Below, piece by piece: positions 56,167 through 64,000 of a DNA stretch of 64,000 nucleotides (position 1 is the first letter of the stretch; each line of letters opens with the position of its first letter). The translations under genes and the position numbers were made by a program. This DNA is from Aliiglaciecola sp. LCG003 (GTDB taxonomy: Bacteria > Pseudomonadota > Gammaproteobacteria > Enterobacterales > Alteromonadaceae): contig NZ_CP128185.1 of assembly GCF_030316135.1 (NCBI RefSeq), positions 2,480,001-2,544,000 on the forward strand, written 5' to 3'. The notes under the pieces were generated by a model. The model ran no database searches. It saw only the letters and a list, made by a program, of their open reading frames with translations, and was not told the DNA's origin.

Positions 56167-58746
56167 CTAGTTCGCAACAACCTCTGGATTAGTCACTACT
56201 ATAGTTCCATTGGTTGCCAAGAATGTCGCAGCTTGGCGTTGCATTTCAGCCGTTACCGCCGCACTAGGCGATGGATTGAGCAATGATGAATGTGAACCTG
56301 CTACGAAACGCACCAAACCATTGCCTTCTGTAGTAGTAGACACTCCACTCAAGCCAGCGAATCGAGCAAGAGGCTCAGTTCCGGCGAAAGTTGAAGAATT
56401 GGTTGTACTGTTTGGAATAACCTGATCCGGCAGTGCGACTGAACCATCATCGTTCACGCCACCACCAACAACTTCATGAAACACAAATTTACTATTACCT
56501 GCCAATAGGGCAGCAAAGTTATTTGGATCTGCAGCATCACTGATTGTTTGCGCCGCAAACACAAAGCTTGCAAAAGTAGCATTAACACCAGCACGTTGTG
56601 CTTCAGTCAATTGGGCTTCAAACGCGATAAAGGCTGGAACAATGGCTTGATCTGCAGGGATCTCCTGTTCAGCAGCGTAAGTTGCAAGGAACTGTTGGAA
56701 ATCAGTGGAAGAAGCGGCTAACAAAGAGCCCTTGATTAAATTGCCAAAGCTCGGCGATTCAATTAGGAAGCCAGAAATACCGCCGCCAGGCACACTAAAG
56801 ACTGCAGATTCGAAGTTATACATACCATCAAATGCATTCAACGGACTGTCTTCGCCGAAAGACTGGTTGGCAACTGCCACAGCACTGATTCCAGAAATAG
56901 AACCTAAGCTTTGACCAATGAAGGAAACTTTGCCGGCATTAAGATCAACCGTTCCACCTGTGGTATCTACTATGGCATTTAAGCCTAAACGCAGGCCCAT
57001 AATGTCAACAATACTTTGACGATTGTTGTCACGGGTCGTCAATAATGACGCTAGGTTCATATAATCGGTGGTTGAACCACCGAAACCGCCAGATGTATTA
57101 ACCACTTGGCCATCAATAGTGAAACCGCGGCTACCATGCAAAGGATGGTCAATTGCTACAGTTGCATAACCTGCCAGTGATAAAGCGCCGGTGATCGCTA
57201 AGAAATCTTCTTTCTTAGAAGTAATACCATGTTGCAATATCACTATTGGCCAACCGCCTTCGGGTTTAGTAATAGCAGAAACGCCTGATTCAGGAATAGC
57301 CGCAAGCACGTTAACCACTGACGGATCAGGGACTGTAATCTGTACGTCTAACGTTTCAGTACCATCGTCGTTACTTCCCTGTCTAGCTGGAATTGGACTA
57401 TAGCGTGTTACATGACGCAAATCATTAATACCTAAATTGGTTAAGTCCAAATCCATCAGTTGACCCCCAGAGGCCGCCTGACATAAATCGTTATTTGGGC
57501 CAGCAGTAATAGTGCCATTTGTTAGCAATGCGCCTATTTGCTCAGCACCGATAGTTTGCAGTGCTAAACCATTGGTACAAGCTGCGTTCCAACGACCGTT
57601 CAACGGATCAGTTGCACTAAGGTAATATGGTAGGTCAACGGTACCTGCTTTCAAAGAAGCCGCACAAAATGCGCCAACTTGAGGGAAAACAGATGCAGCA
57701 GTAGCAAATAATGGCGAAGACGGGTTAGTTACCGCGGCAATCAGGCCATCACAGGTATTCAAACCAACCGCAGTCAGTTGTGCTAATTGGGCTTGACCCA
57801 ACAGTGCCGGTGCTAAAACATCAAACACATTATCCGCTGGAGCTTCAGTCACAGGAATAACAGGTAGGTATGCTGCGGCTTGTGCAGGGGTTAAACCTGC
57901 TTGCAAGGCTTGAGCGAAACCACCGATTTGCAGTTGTTTAGCCGTGCTGATTAGCGATGTTGTAGATTGAGTGGTGAATGTGAAAGCGAATATAATTTCA
58001 TCTGCACTCAAACCAGCTTGGCTAGTAAGCACCGCTTCATAAGAATTAATAATACCTTGCAAACTGCGTTGAGATTCTGTTGCCAAAGGTAAAGTATTAA
58101 TATCTTGGCGGATTAACTCATAGGTGGTAGAAGGCTCTAATGCCTTTCCACCAGCAGTTAGATTAGTTGTTGCAACCACGTAGTACGAAGTTGACTCTTT
58201 CAATGGTTTAAGCGGCACTATGGCAATATCGTCACCCTTGGCCTGAGTGATAAAGTCAACACCGAATGTCAGTTCAGCACCTACTTTACAACCAGTAATT
58301 GGCGGTGCAGTTGTGCAATCAGGATCATTTAAATCACCACCGATGGCCCCTTCAAAAATACGTACGGCACCTGGCGCTGCTACTGAAGCCGCGTCCAAGC
58401 TAACACCATCAGGGTGACTGGTACCAAAGGTAAATGGATGTTGAGTGGACCAACCATCTAGTGCCCCTAATGCAGCAGAAGGATTACCGAAATCAGGTGT
58501 ACCACCATTTGCTTGGCCTGCTACTTCATCAGGCATTTCAAGAGTGCCGTCGTCTGTACGCTCGACTAGCGCGAAAAATAGATCATTTGGTACATTTAGT
58601 ACGCTGTTGGAAGGATCAAACTTAATTCTCGATGCAGGTACGCTTTTCGTCGTCTCATTTTGAATTTGTTTAAGTTCGTCGCCACCACCGCAACCAGCGA
58701 GCACAAACACTGCAGCGATACTTGTACTGATTAACAGTTTTTTCAT
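56167..58746 (-). CDS. VolA/Pla-1/cef-family extracellular lipase lipoprotein
   Basis: Lipase of about 859 residues. I use the start at 58746 (GGGAGA four bases before) rather than the longer frame. The lipoprotein signal ends LAGC, and the mature N-terminus is C-G-G-G-D, the kind of tag seen on surface-exposed VolA of Vibrio cholerae. The bacterial virulence-factor lipase N-terminal domain covers about 30-270. The C-terminal hydrolase domain has the nucleophile in FIGQSLGSISG and a late histidine in AGSHSSLLNPS. Probably a lysophospholipase at the cell surface. Confidence 0.88.
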   Translation of the reverse strand: MKKLLISTSIAAVFVLAGCGGGDELKQIQNETTKSVPASRIKFDPSNSVLNVPNDLFFALVERTDDGTLEMPDEVAGQANGGTPDFGNPSAALGALDGWSTQHPFTFGTSHPDGVSLDAASVAAPGAVRIFEGAIGGDLNDPDCTTAPPITGCKVGAELTFGVDFITQAKGDDIAIVPLKPLKESTSYYVVATTNLTAGGKALEPSTTYELIRQDINTLPLATESQRSLQGIINSYEAVLTSQAGLSADEIIFAFTFTTQSTTSLISTAKQLQIGGFAQALQAGLTPAQAAAYLPVIPVTEAPADNVFDVLAPALLGQAQLAQLTAVGLNTCDGLIAAVTNPSSPLFATAASVFPQVGAFCAASLKAGTVDLPYYLSATDPLNGRWNAACTNGLALQTIGAEQIGALLTNGTITAGPNNDLCQAASGGQLMDLDLTNLGINDLRHVTRYSPIPARQGSNDDGTETLDVQITVPDPSVVNVLAAIPESGVSAITKPEGGWPIVILQHGITSKKEDFLAITGALSLAGYATVAIDHPLHGSRGFTIDGQVVNTSGGFGGSTTDYMNLASLLTTRDNNRQSIVDIMGLRLGLNAIVDTTGGTVDLNAGKVSFIGQSLGSISGISAVAVANQSFGEDSPLNAFDGMYNFESAVFSVPGGGISGFLIESPSFGNLIKGSLLAASSTDFQQFLATYAAEQEIPADQAIVPAFIAFEAQLTEAQRAGVNATFASFVFAAQTISDAADPNNFAALLAGNSKFVFHEVVGGGVNDDGSVALPDQVIPNSTTNSSTFAGTEPLARFAGLSGVSTTTEGNGLVRFVAGSHSSLLNPSPSAAVTAEMQRQAATFLATNGTIVVTNPEVVAN

Positions 58747-59004
58747 TATTTCTCCCACACTACGGTTAAATCTTTTGTAATCCATCAAAAAAGTTTATTA
58801 ATCAAACGATCATTGTTCAATCGTTGGACAACTCACTTTATTAACAAGTTAGACCAGTTATCATTGTCCTCATAGTATTGACTTTGTTATCTATTTGCAA
58901 AGGTTTGTTAAGTATTTGTGACGTAATTCAACGTGCAAAAGGATTACCTATGAAGTGGAGCAGATGTTAATATTGGTTATCTTTAAATTTATTCGTATTA
59001 TCCA

Positions 59005-59748
59005 ATGCTTAATTACGTTGCATCTCCAAATGAATTGGAAAACAAAGTTATTCTAGTCACAGGGGCCGGAGGCGGCATAGGCAAAGCCGCTGCGCTGTCT
59101 TTTGCGGCACATGGCGCGACTGTTATCTTATTAGGTCGCACGGTCAAGAAACTTGAAAATGTGTATGACCAGATAGTGACTAGCGGTGGCCCAGAGCCCG
59201 CAATAGTGCCCCTTGATTTAAAAGGTGCAACTGCCCAACACTACCGAGACATGGCCGCAACTATCATTAATCAATTCGGTAAATTAGATGGTTTATTGCA
59301 CAACGCAAGCGTGCTGGGTCATCTTGAGCCGCTCAAGCAAATAACCGAAGAGTTGTTTGACGAGGTGATGCAGGTCAATCTAAAAAGTGAGTTCTTGATG
59401 ACCCAAGCTTTACTCGATCCCTTGGCGTTGGCTCCTTGTGCGTCCGTGCTATTTACCTCATCTTCAGTGGGAAATAAAGGCCGCGCATATTGGGGCACCT
59501 ATGCCATATCAAAGTTTGCCACTGAAGGAATGATGCAAGTGCTCGCCGATGAATACAGTAATACCAGTTTACGCTTCAACGCTATTAATCCTGGAGCCAC
59601 TCGCACATCGATGCGTGCCAAAGCTTTTCCAGCGGAAAACCCCGACGATTTAAAAGCACCGCAAGATATCATGCCGTTATATTTATATTTGATGTCTGAT
59701 GAGAGCAAAAGCGAAAATGGTAAAACCTTCGTTGCCCAGCCTAAATAA
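59005..59748 (+). CDS. yciK: YciK-family SDR oxidoreductase
   Basis: Short-chain dehydrogenase of 247 residues closely following E. coli YciK: VTGAGGGIGKAAALSFA for cofactor, LLHNASVLGHLEPL, FTSSSVGNKGRAYWGTYAISKFA with Y and K of the catalytic set, and EGMMQVLADEY. The physiological substrate is not known. The gene ends before a long perfect hairpin at 59767. Confidence 0.92.
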   Translation: MLNYVASPNELENKVILVTGAGGGIGKAAALSFAAHGATVILLGRTVKKLENVYDQIVTSGGPEPAIVPLDLKGATAQHYRDMAATIINQFGKLDGLLHNASVLGHLEPLKQITEELFDEVMQVNLKSEFLMTQALLDPLALAPCASVLFTSSSVGNKGRAYWGTYAISKFATEGMMQVLADEYSNTSLRFNAINPGATRTSMRAKAFPAENPDDLKAPQDIMPLYLYLMSDESKSENGKTFVAQPK

Positions 59749-59766
59749 ACGCAAATGTTGGCGTTA

Positions 59767-59812
59767 ACATCAATCCGTCTATTCTTGATTGAGTATTGAG
59801 ACGGATTGATGT
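59767..59812. terminator. Perfect 14-pair inverted repeat after yciK
   Basis: ACATCAATCCGTCT (59767-59780) is perfectly complementary to AGACGGATTGATGT (59799-59812) around an 18-base loop. There is no T run. It may be a terminator for both convergent genes or a remnant of a palindromic repeat. Confidence 0.55.
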
Positions 59813-59886
59813 CAATCAGCTAGTATAAATTTAGCAGGGATAGCTGACATAGTCTTATCACTTTGGAGCCATGAATCTAACTCTGC

Positions 59887-60909
59887 TCAAGCCTCATTGC
59901 CCATATCAACCACTATACGCCCAGTGATTTCACCTTTTAGCATATCGGCAAAAATCTCGTTGATTTGCTCTAAGGGCTTCACCTCGATAATCGCTTTCAC
60001 TTTACCATCAGCAGCGAATTGCAAGCACTCTTTGAGGTCTTTGCGAGTGCCGACGATAGAACCAATAACTTTGACAGCATTTAATACCGTATCAAATATT
60101 GGAATAGGCATCTCCTCTGGCGGTAACCCTACTAGAACAATGGATCCGCCACGACGCACTGAACGGTAGGACTCTGCAAAAGCCACTTTAGACACCGCGG
60201 TGCAGACTACTCCGTGTGCGCCGCCCACCAGTTGCTGGATTTTTTCTGAAGGTTTGTCATGTTTAAAGTCAATGAAATGAGTCGCACCTAACTTTTTAGC
60301 CAATGCCATTTTTTCGGCACCTGTATCCACTGCAATAACCTTCATACCCATAGCTAATGCATACTGAATAGCTAAATGGCCTAAGCCCCCAGCGCCAACA
60401 ATGGCCATCCATTGCCCTGGTTTCACTTCCGAAACTTTTAATGCCTTATAGGTGGTAACTCCCGCACAAAACAGAGGCGCGGCATCAACAAAGCTAAGAT
60501 TATCTGGAATTTTGACCACATAGTCTCCATTGGCCAGACAATATTCAGCGTAAGACCCATCTACTGAATAGCCTGCATTTTGCTGTTCTAGGCATAGCGT
60601 TTCTTGACCCTCTAAACAATAGTCGCATTGCCCGCAGGCAGAAAACAACCAAGGAATACCAACACGGTCACCGACTTTTAAATGATGTATTTCAGAGCCT
60701 AATTTAACAATTTCACCCACACCTTCATGTCCAGGGACCAAAGGTAACTTAGGTTTTACCGGCCAATCGCCATGACAGGCATGAAGATCCGTATGACAAA
60801 TACCACAGGCATGAATCTTTACCAAAACATCTTTTGCGCCAACATCAGGAATGGCAATATCTTTGATTTCTAACCGTTCTTTGAATGTGCTAACTACAGC
60901 GGCTTTCAT
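59887..60909 (-). CDS. adhP: Zinc-dependent alcohol dehydrogenase, AdhP type
   Basis: NAD-linked MDR alcohol dehydrogenase of 340 residues. The start at 60909 is chosen because AAGGAA precedes it by seven bases. Catalytic zinc ligands are in CGICHTDLH and PGHEGVGE; the structural zinc cysteines are in [15 protein letters not shown]. The cofactor motif is [13 protein letters not shown]. Oxidises ethanol or reduces acetaldehyde. It stands alone. Confidence 0.94.
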   Translation of the reverse strand: MKAAVVSTFKERLEIKDIAIPDVGAKDVLVKIHACGICHTDLHACHGDWPVKPKLPLVPGHEGVGEIVKLGSEIHHLKVGDRVGIPWLFSACGQCDYCLEGQETLCLEQQNAGYSVDGSYAEYCLANGDYVVKIPDNLSFVDAAPLFCAGVTTYKALKVSEVKPGQWMAIVGAGGLGHLAIQYALAMGMKVIAVDTGAEKMALAKKLGATHFIDFKHDKPSEKIQQLVGGAHGVVCTAVSKVAFAESYRSVRRGGSIVLVGLPPEEMPIPIFDTVLNAVKVIGSIVGTRKDLKECLQFAADGKVKAIIEVKPLEQINEIFADMLKGEITGRIVVDMGNEA

Positions 60910-61183
60910 ACAGGCGTTCCTTAATTCGTAAGTCAATTTTTATTGATCTATAGCGTGCAATAAGCGAAGAGACGAGTTCACTAGCAGCAAGATTTAATTC
61001 AGCGCTCATATTAACCGCTTTGGTTTTGGCCAACCTGATCAGGATCAATGTTTTACCAATTTGCCGGCGATTCGGAATTGTTGTTGAGGGCTGCATATAC
61101 TGTCTTTGACAAGATGGATAACTGCAGCATCGTTTTAGCCGAGCAAAAAATCTCTGTTGTAACCTATCAGCCTCATTTTTATT
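60910..61183. other. Gap between adhP and the Pat-like gene
   Basis: 274 bases. Open frames here (for example one crossing into the Pat-like gene on the plus strand) have no recognisable product. I see no strong hairpin or repeat; the adhP promoter should be in this stretch. Confidence 0.35.
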
Positions 61184-63862
61184 TTACTCTCTTAAATACT
61201 TCACAACGTTACACAGGCTTGGATCAAGTTTATCTTGCTCCACATCAAAACCTAGCTGGTGACAAAATGCCAACATCGCTTTATTTTCCGCCAAGACCAT
61301 ACCTTCCATACTGACTAGACCTTCAGTTCTGGCACTATCTATGAGCGCTTTCATTAAGCGCATCGCGATCCCTTTTCGGTGCCATTCATCCGCTACCACC
61401 ACGGCAAATTCACAACTGGTCTTGTCAATATTGGTAACATACCTGGCGACCCCAATTTCCCTCTCCTCACTGTCGGTTCCGACAACTGCAATGAGAGCCA
61501 TTTCAAGGTCATAGTCAATTTGAGTAAATCGCACTAACATACTTTGCGGCAACTCTTTTATGTTTTGCATAAAGCGGAAGTATTTCGCTTCTGCAGAAAG
61601 GCCATTGACAAAGTTTCGTTCAATTGTAGCGTCTTCAGGACGTATGGGACGGATCTGCAGTACATCACCAGATTTTAGTACTTCGGTGGTAACCAGCTCC
61701 ACAGGGTACGGATGGATTGCCATATGTGTATAGCGTCCAATTTGCGCGTTATGGGCCACCACTATTCTAGCATCCAAGGCGATGGCATTTTCTTCATCTA
61801 CCACTAATGGATTGATATCTAGCTCTTTTATCCATGGAAGCTCACAGGCCATTTCCGACAGCCGCAGCAAAACATGTTCAATAGCCGATATATTGCAAGC
61901 TGGAAGCTGACGGAATTTTCCCAGCATTTTAGAAATGCGCGTATGGATCATTAGTTCTTGTGCCAAGGTTTTATTTAAAGGCGGGATGGCGATTTCTCTA
62001 TCTCCCATAATTTCAACCGCAGTTCCACCTGCACCAAAGGTAATAACCGGACCAAATACCTTGTCATTGGCTATGCCTACTAACAGTTCCCGACTATTCT
62101 TTTTGGTGTACATTGACTCAACGGTAACACCGCTAATCTCGCTATCGGGATAATGCTTTGAGACCGCAACGAAAATGTCTTGATAAGCAGCCTTGACAGC
62201 TTCGGCATTAGATATACCTAATCGCACGCCACCGACATCAGATTTATGGGTGATCTCTTTGCTATAGACCTTCATTACCACGGGATAACCAATAGACTCA
62301 GCTAACATAACCGCTTCCGTTGCATCCCGAGCTAATCCTGCTCGGGTGGTGGGAATATGGTAGGCATTAAGAATGGCCATGGACTCTAACTCTGTTAAAA
62401 CGGTACGACCTTCAGACAGGGCATTTTCAATCACCATTTTAGAGCCTTCAATATTCACTTTGACTTCTTTTTGTAAGGGCTCAGGGGCTTGCAACAATAG
62501 TTTTTGGTTGCGGGTGAAATTAACCAGATAAGAAAAGGCCTCCATGGCAGCCTCGGGCGTGTCATAACTTGGTATATGATTCTTTTCAAGCAAAGCTCTG
62601 GATTGTTGAACCTGTGCTCCGCCCATAAAACAGCAGATGATCATTTTGGCACTTTCTTTGGCGGCCTCAATAATTAGCTTTGCTACCTCCAAAGGTTGTG
62701 TCATCGCTTGCGGCGATAAAATAATCACAATGCCATCAATGTCTTTGTCTGCTAAACAAATGGATAGGGCCTGCTTATAGCGTTGTGGAGGCGCATCACC
62801 AATAATGTCTATGGGGTTATCTTGTGACCAGTTACTGGGTAAAACCTCGTTTAGCTGCTGCTTGCTGTGTTTGCTCAATGGCAAAAGATTCAAGTCTAAA
62901 TCACTGGCTCGATCTGCTGCAATAGCACCTGGCCCTCCCCCATTAGTCACGATAACCAGGTTTTCACCCTGTAAGCGCTTATTGGTAGAGAGTACCGTTG
63001 CCGCAACAAAGAGATCGTAAACACGATACCCTCTGACCACTCCAGCTTGTCTTAGCACCGCATTAAATACATCATCTTCGCCAGAGATAACCCCAGTATG
63101 GGTTTGCGCCGCGGTGCTTCCTTGACTATGACGGCCGACTTTCATGACTAATACAGGTTTCACCCTTGATGCACGTTTTAATTCACTGATAAACGAGCGA
63201 GCATGATTGATGCCCTCAATATATAATAGGATACTTTTGGTTTGAGGATCAAAGGTAAGGTAATCTAACAGCTCACCAAAGTGCACATCCGCCGCTCCGC
63301 CTATGGATACCACAGCGGAAAAACCAATATTTCGGCTTTTGGCCCAATCCAATATCGAGGTGCACAATGCGCCCGACTGTGAAATCAAGGCAATACTACC
63401 AGTATCAACCTTGCCACTGTGAAAGGTTGCATTGAGTCCAGAGTTCGGCCTTATTAAGCCTAAACAATTGGGCCCAATAAAACGAATATTGTAACGTCTG
63501 GCGACGTGTGAGACAGATTCTTGGAGTCGCTTACCAGAATCATTCCCTTCGCCAAATCCAGCAGTCAAAATGATCACAGCTTTGACACCACACTTGCCGC
63601 ACTCGTCCATCAGTTTTGTCACAACCGCGGCCGGAGCTGCTATGATTGCCAGTTCCACTGGCTGCTTAACATCCATGATGGAATGAAAGCAAGGCTGCTC
63701 GAACAAGACATCATGATTAGGATTGATCAAATAAATTGGCCCAGCAAAGGCATTGGAGGTTAAATTTTGATGCACAGTGCGGCCGATAGATGATGCCCGT
63801 TCGCTGGCGCCTAATAGCGCAATTGAATTGGGTGAGAAAAATGAGTGTAAATAATGTTTCAT
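61184..63862 (-). CDS. Pat-type protein lysine acetyltransferase (acyl-CoA synthetase-like plus GNAT)
   Basis: Protein of about 892 residues with the E. coli PatZ (YfiQ) layout. An ADP-forming acyl-CoA synthetase region (CoA-binding SIALLGASERASSIGRT at the start, ATP-grasp part around 480-700) is followed by a C-terminal GNAT domain (about 735-890) with EFAVVVADEWHRKGIAMRLM. Pat enzymes acetylate lysines of acetyl-CoA synthetase and other targets. The ligase half keeps the histidine-region stretch VVTNGGGPGAIAADRASD. In E. coli PatZ the ligase half is inactive. The start at 63862 follows GAGA at good distance. Divergent from the deacetylase-family gene. Confidence 0.88.
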   Translation of the reverse strand: MKHYLHSFFSPNSIALLGASERASSIGRTVHQNLTSNAFAGPIYLINPNHDVLFEQPCFHSIMDVKQPVELAIIAAPAAVVTKLMDECGKCGVKAVIILTAGFGEGNDSGKRLQESVSHVARRYNIRFIGPNCLGLIRPNSGLNATFHSGKVDTGSIALISQSGALCTSILDWAKSRNIGFSAVVSIGGAADVHFGELLDYLTFDPQTKSILLYIEGINHARSFISELKRASRVKPVLVMKVGRHSQGSTAAQTHTGVISGEDDVFNAVLRQAGVVRGYRVYDLFVAATVLSTNKRLQGENLVIVTNGGGPGAIAADRASDLDLNLLPLSKHSKQQLNEVLPSNWSQDNPIDIIGDAPPQRYKQALSICLADKDIDGIVIILSPQAMTQPLEVAKLIIEAAKESAKMIICCFMGGAQVQQSRALLEKNHIPSYDTPEAAMEAFSYLVNFTRNQKLLLQAPEPLQKEVKVNIEGSKMVIENALSEGRTVLTELESMAILNAYHIPTTRAGLARDATEAVMLAESIGYPVVMKVYSKEITHKSDVGGVRLGISNAEAVKAAYQDIFVAVSKHYPDSEISGVTVESMYTKKNSRELLVGIANDKVFGPVITFGAGGTAVEIMGDREIAIPPLNKTLAQELMIHTRISKMLGKFRQLPACNISAIEHVLLRLSEMACELPWIKELDINPLVVDEENAIALDARIVVAHNAQIGRYTHMAIHPYPVELVTTEVLKSGDVLQIRPIRPEDATIERNFVNGLSAEAKYFRFMQNIKELPQSMLVRFTQIDYDLEMALIAVVGTDSEEREIGVARYVTNIDKTSCEFAVVVADEWHRKGIAMRLMKALIDSARTEGLVSMEGMVLAENKAMLAFCHQLGFDVEQDKLDPSLCNVVKYLRE

Positions 63863-63934
63863 GGTTAATCTCTCATGACCAAGGTGCAATCATTTGCTAG
63901 TATAATAATTCCACAATAAAGTTAAGGTTAATCT
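63863..63934. promoter_or_regulatory. Divergent promoter region, Pat-like and deacetylase-family genes
   Basis: Only 72 bases separate the start codons. TATAAT at 63901-63906 is a perfect -10 for the plus-strand gene; the -35 is weak (TGACCA at 63876, 19-base spacer). So short a gap makes shared regulation likely. Confidence 0.5.
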
Positions 63935-64000
63935 ATGTCTCAAACGGCTTTTATATCTCATCCAAGCTGCTTACTTCACGATATGGGACATGACCATCCT
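63935..64000 (+). CDS. Histone-deacetylase-family protein, 3'-truncated by window edge
   Basis: Only 22 codons are visible, but they match the start of the bacterial class II histone deacetylase/acetoin-utilisation family: M-S-Q-T-A-F-I-S-H-P then C-L-L-H-D-M-G-x-x-H-P, the first conserved block of these zinc amidohydrolases. It lies divergent from the Pat-like acetyltransferase. Deacylation of proteins or polyamines is family inference. Confidence 0.8.
   Translation, partial: MSQTAFISHPSCLLHDMGHDHP

Noticed and set aside
61048..61314. Plus-strand frame of 88 codons between adhP and the Pat-like gene
   Set aside because: About half lies over the Pat-like gene, the product has no recognisable features, and it has no good ribosome site.

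Overview
The window reads as a chromosomal segment of a marine gammaproteobacterium of the Alteromonadales, most like Glaciecola, Paraglaciecola or Alteromonas. This is inferred from the mix of families: a TIGR03503 protein, a VolA/Pla-1 lipase, secreted M2, M24 and DUF885 peptidases, ElyC next to CmoM, a YciK-type SDR and RlmI. The AT-leaning composition and local gene orders shared with enterics (dnaQ/rnhA divergent, cmoM/elyC adjacent) agree. Most of the window is ordinary core genome with short intergenic gaps.

Layout. 1-3.3 kb: end of a cyclophilin gene, then ahpC-ahpF. 3.3-4.95 kb: a small mobile island with a GGGGTCA-type inverted repeat, the orphan C-terminus of a PEP-CTERM protein, and a REP-associated tyrosine transposase (RAYT) bracketed by three plus three inverted copies of a short repeat. 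4.95-6.8 kb: LysR regulator divergent from an SDR, then a second GGGGTCA repeat cluster. 6.8-21.4 kb: peptidases (DUF885, M24, M14), asparaginase I, a frameshifted lipoprotein, GNAT, alpha/beta hydrolase, a DUF349/YeaC/zinc-ribbon operon, an alanine-type symporter and a frameshifted TlpA-like protein. 21.5-32.5 kb: a carbohydrate block with a long GAPDH, msrB, the glgX-glgB-malQ operon, gapA and a hexose-6-phosphate mutarotase. 32.5-32.9 kb: three identical tRNA-Asp genes with a stable-RNA promoter. 33-44.8 kb: TIGR03503, dnaQ, rnhA, quinone reductase, rlmI, PilZ, hrpA, CBS protein, sbcB. 44.9-50.5 kb: FapA-like DUF342 protein, glutathione peroxidase, ldhA, cmoM, elyC, Nif3-like. 50.6-54.8 kb: basic SyrB-like protein, M2 peptidase, frameshifted DUF4397 lipoprotein, and an orphan C-terminus of a phage or contractile-system tail sheath. 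54.9-64 kb: sohB, VolA-type lipase, yciK, adhP, a Pat-type acyl-CoA-synthetase-like lysine acetyltransferase, and divergent from it the start of a histone-deacetylase-family gene.

How the genes work together. The glycogen/maltodextrin enzymes lie between two GAPDH paralogues and next to a sugar-phosphate mutarotase, linking storage glucan turnover with lower glycolysis. AhpCF, MsrB, glutathione peroxidase and the TlpA-like protein are scattered redox defences. Several exported hydrolases suit a life on protein and lipid particles. Pat beside a deacetylase-family gene suggests a reversible protein-acetylation pair.

Three exported-protein genes (11435-12657, 20855-21387, 52982-54348) are each interrupted by what looks like the loss of one base. 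Two of the three sites are C/G runs and the third is compatible with a lost C. These may be real lesions or consensus errors. I see no complete undescribed defence or biosynthetic system. The most unusual items are the RAYT repeat island, the PEP-CTERM remnant beside it and the orphan sheath fragment.
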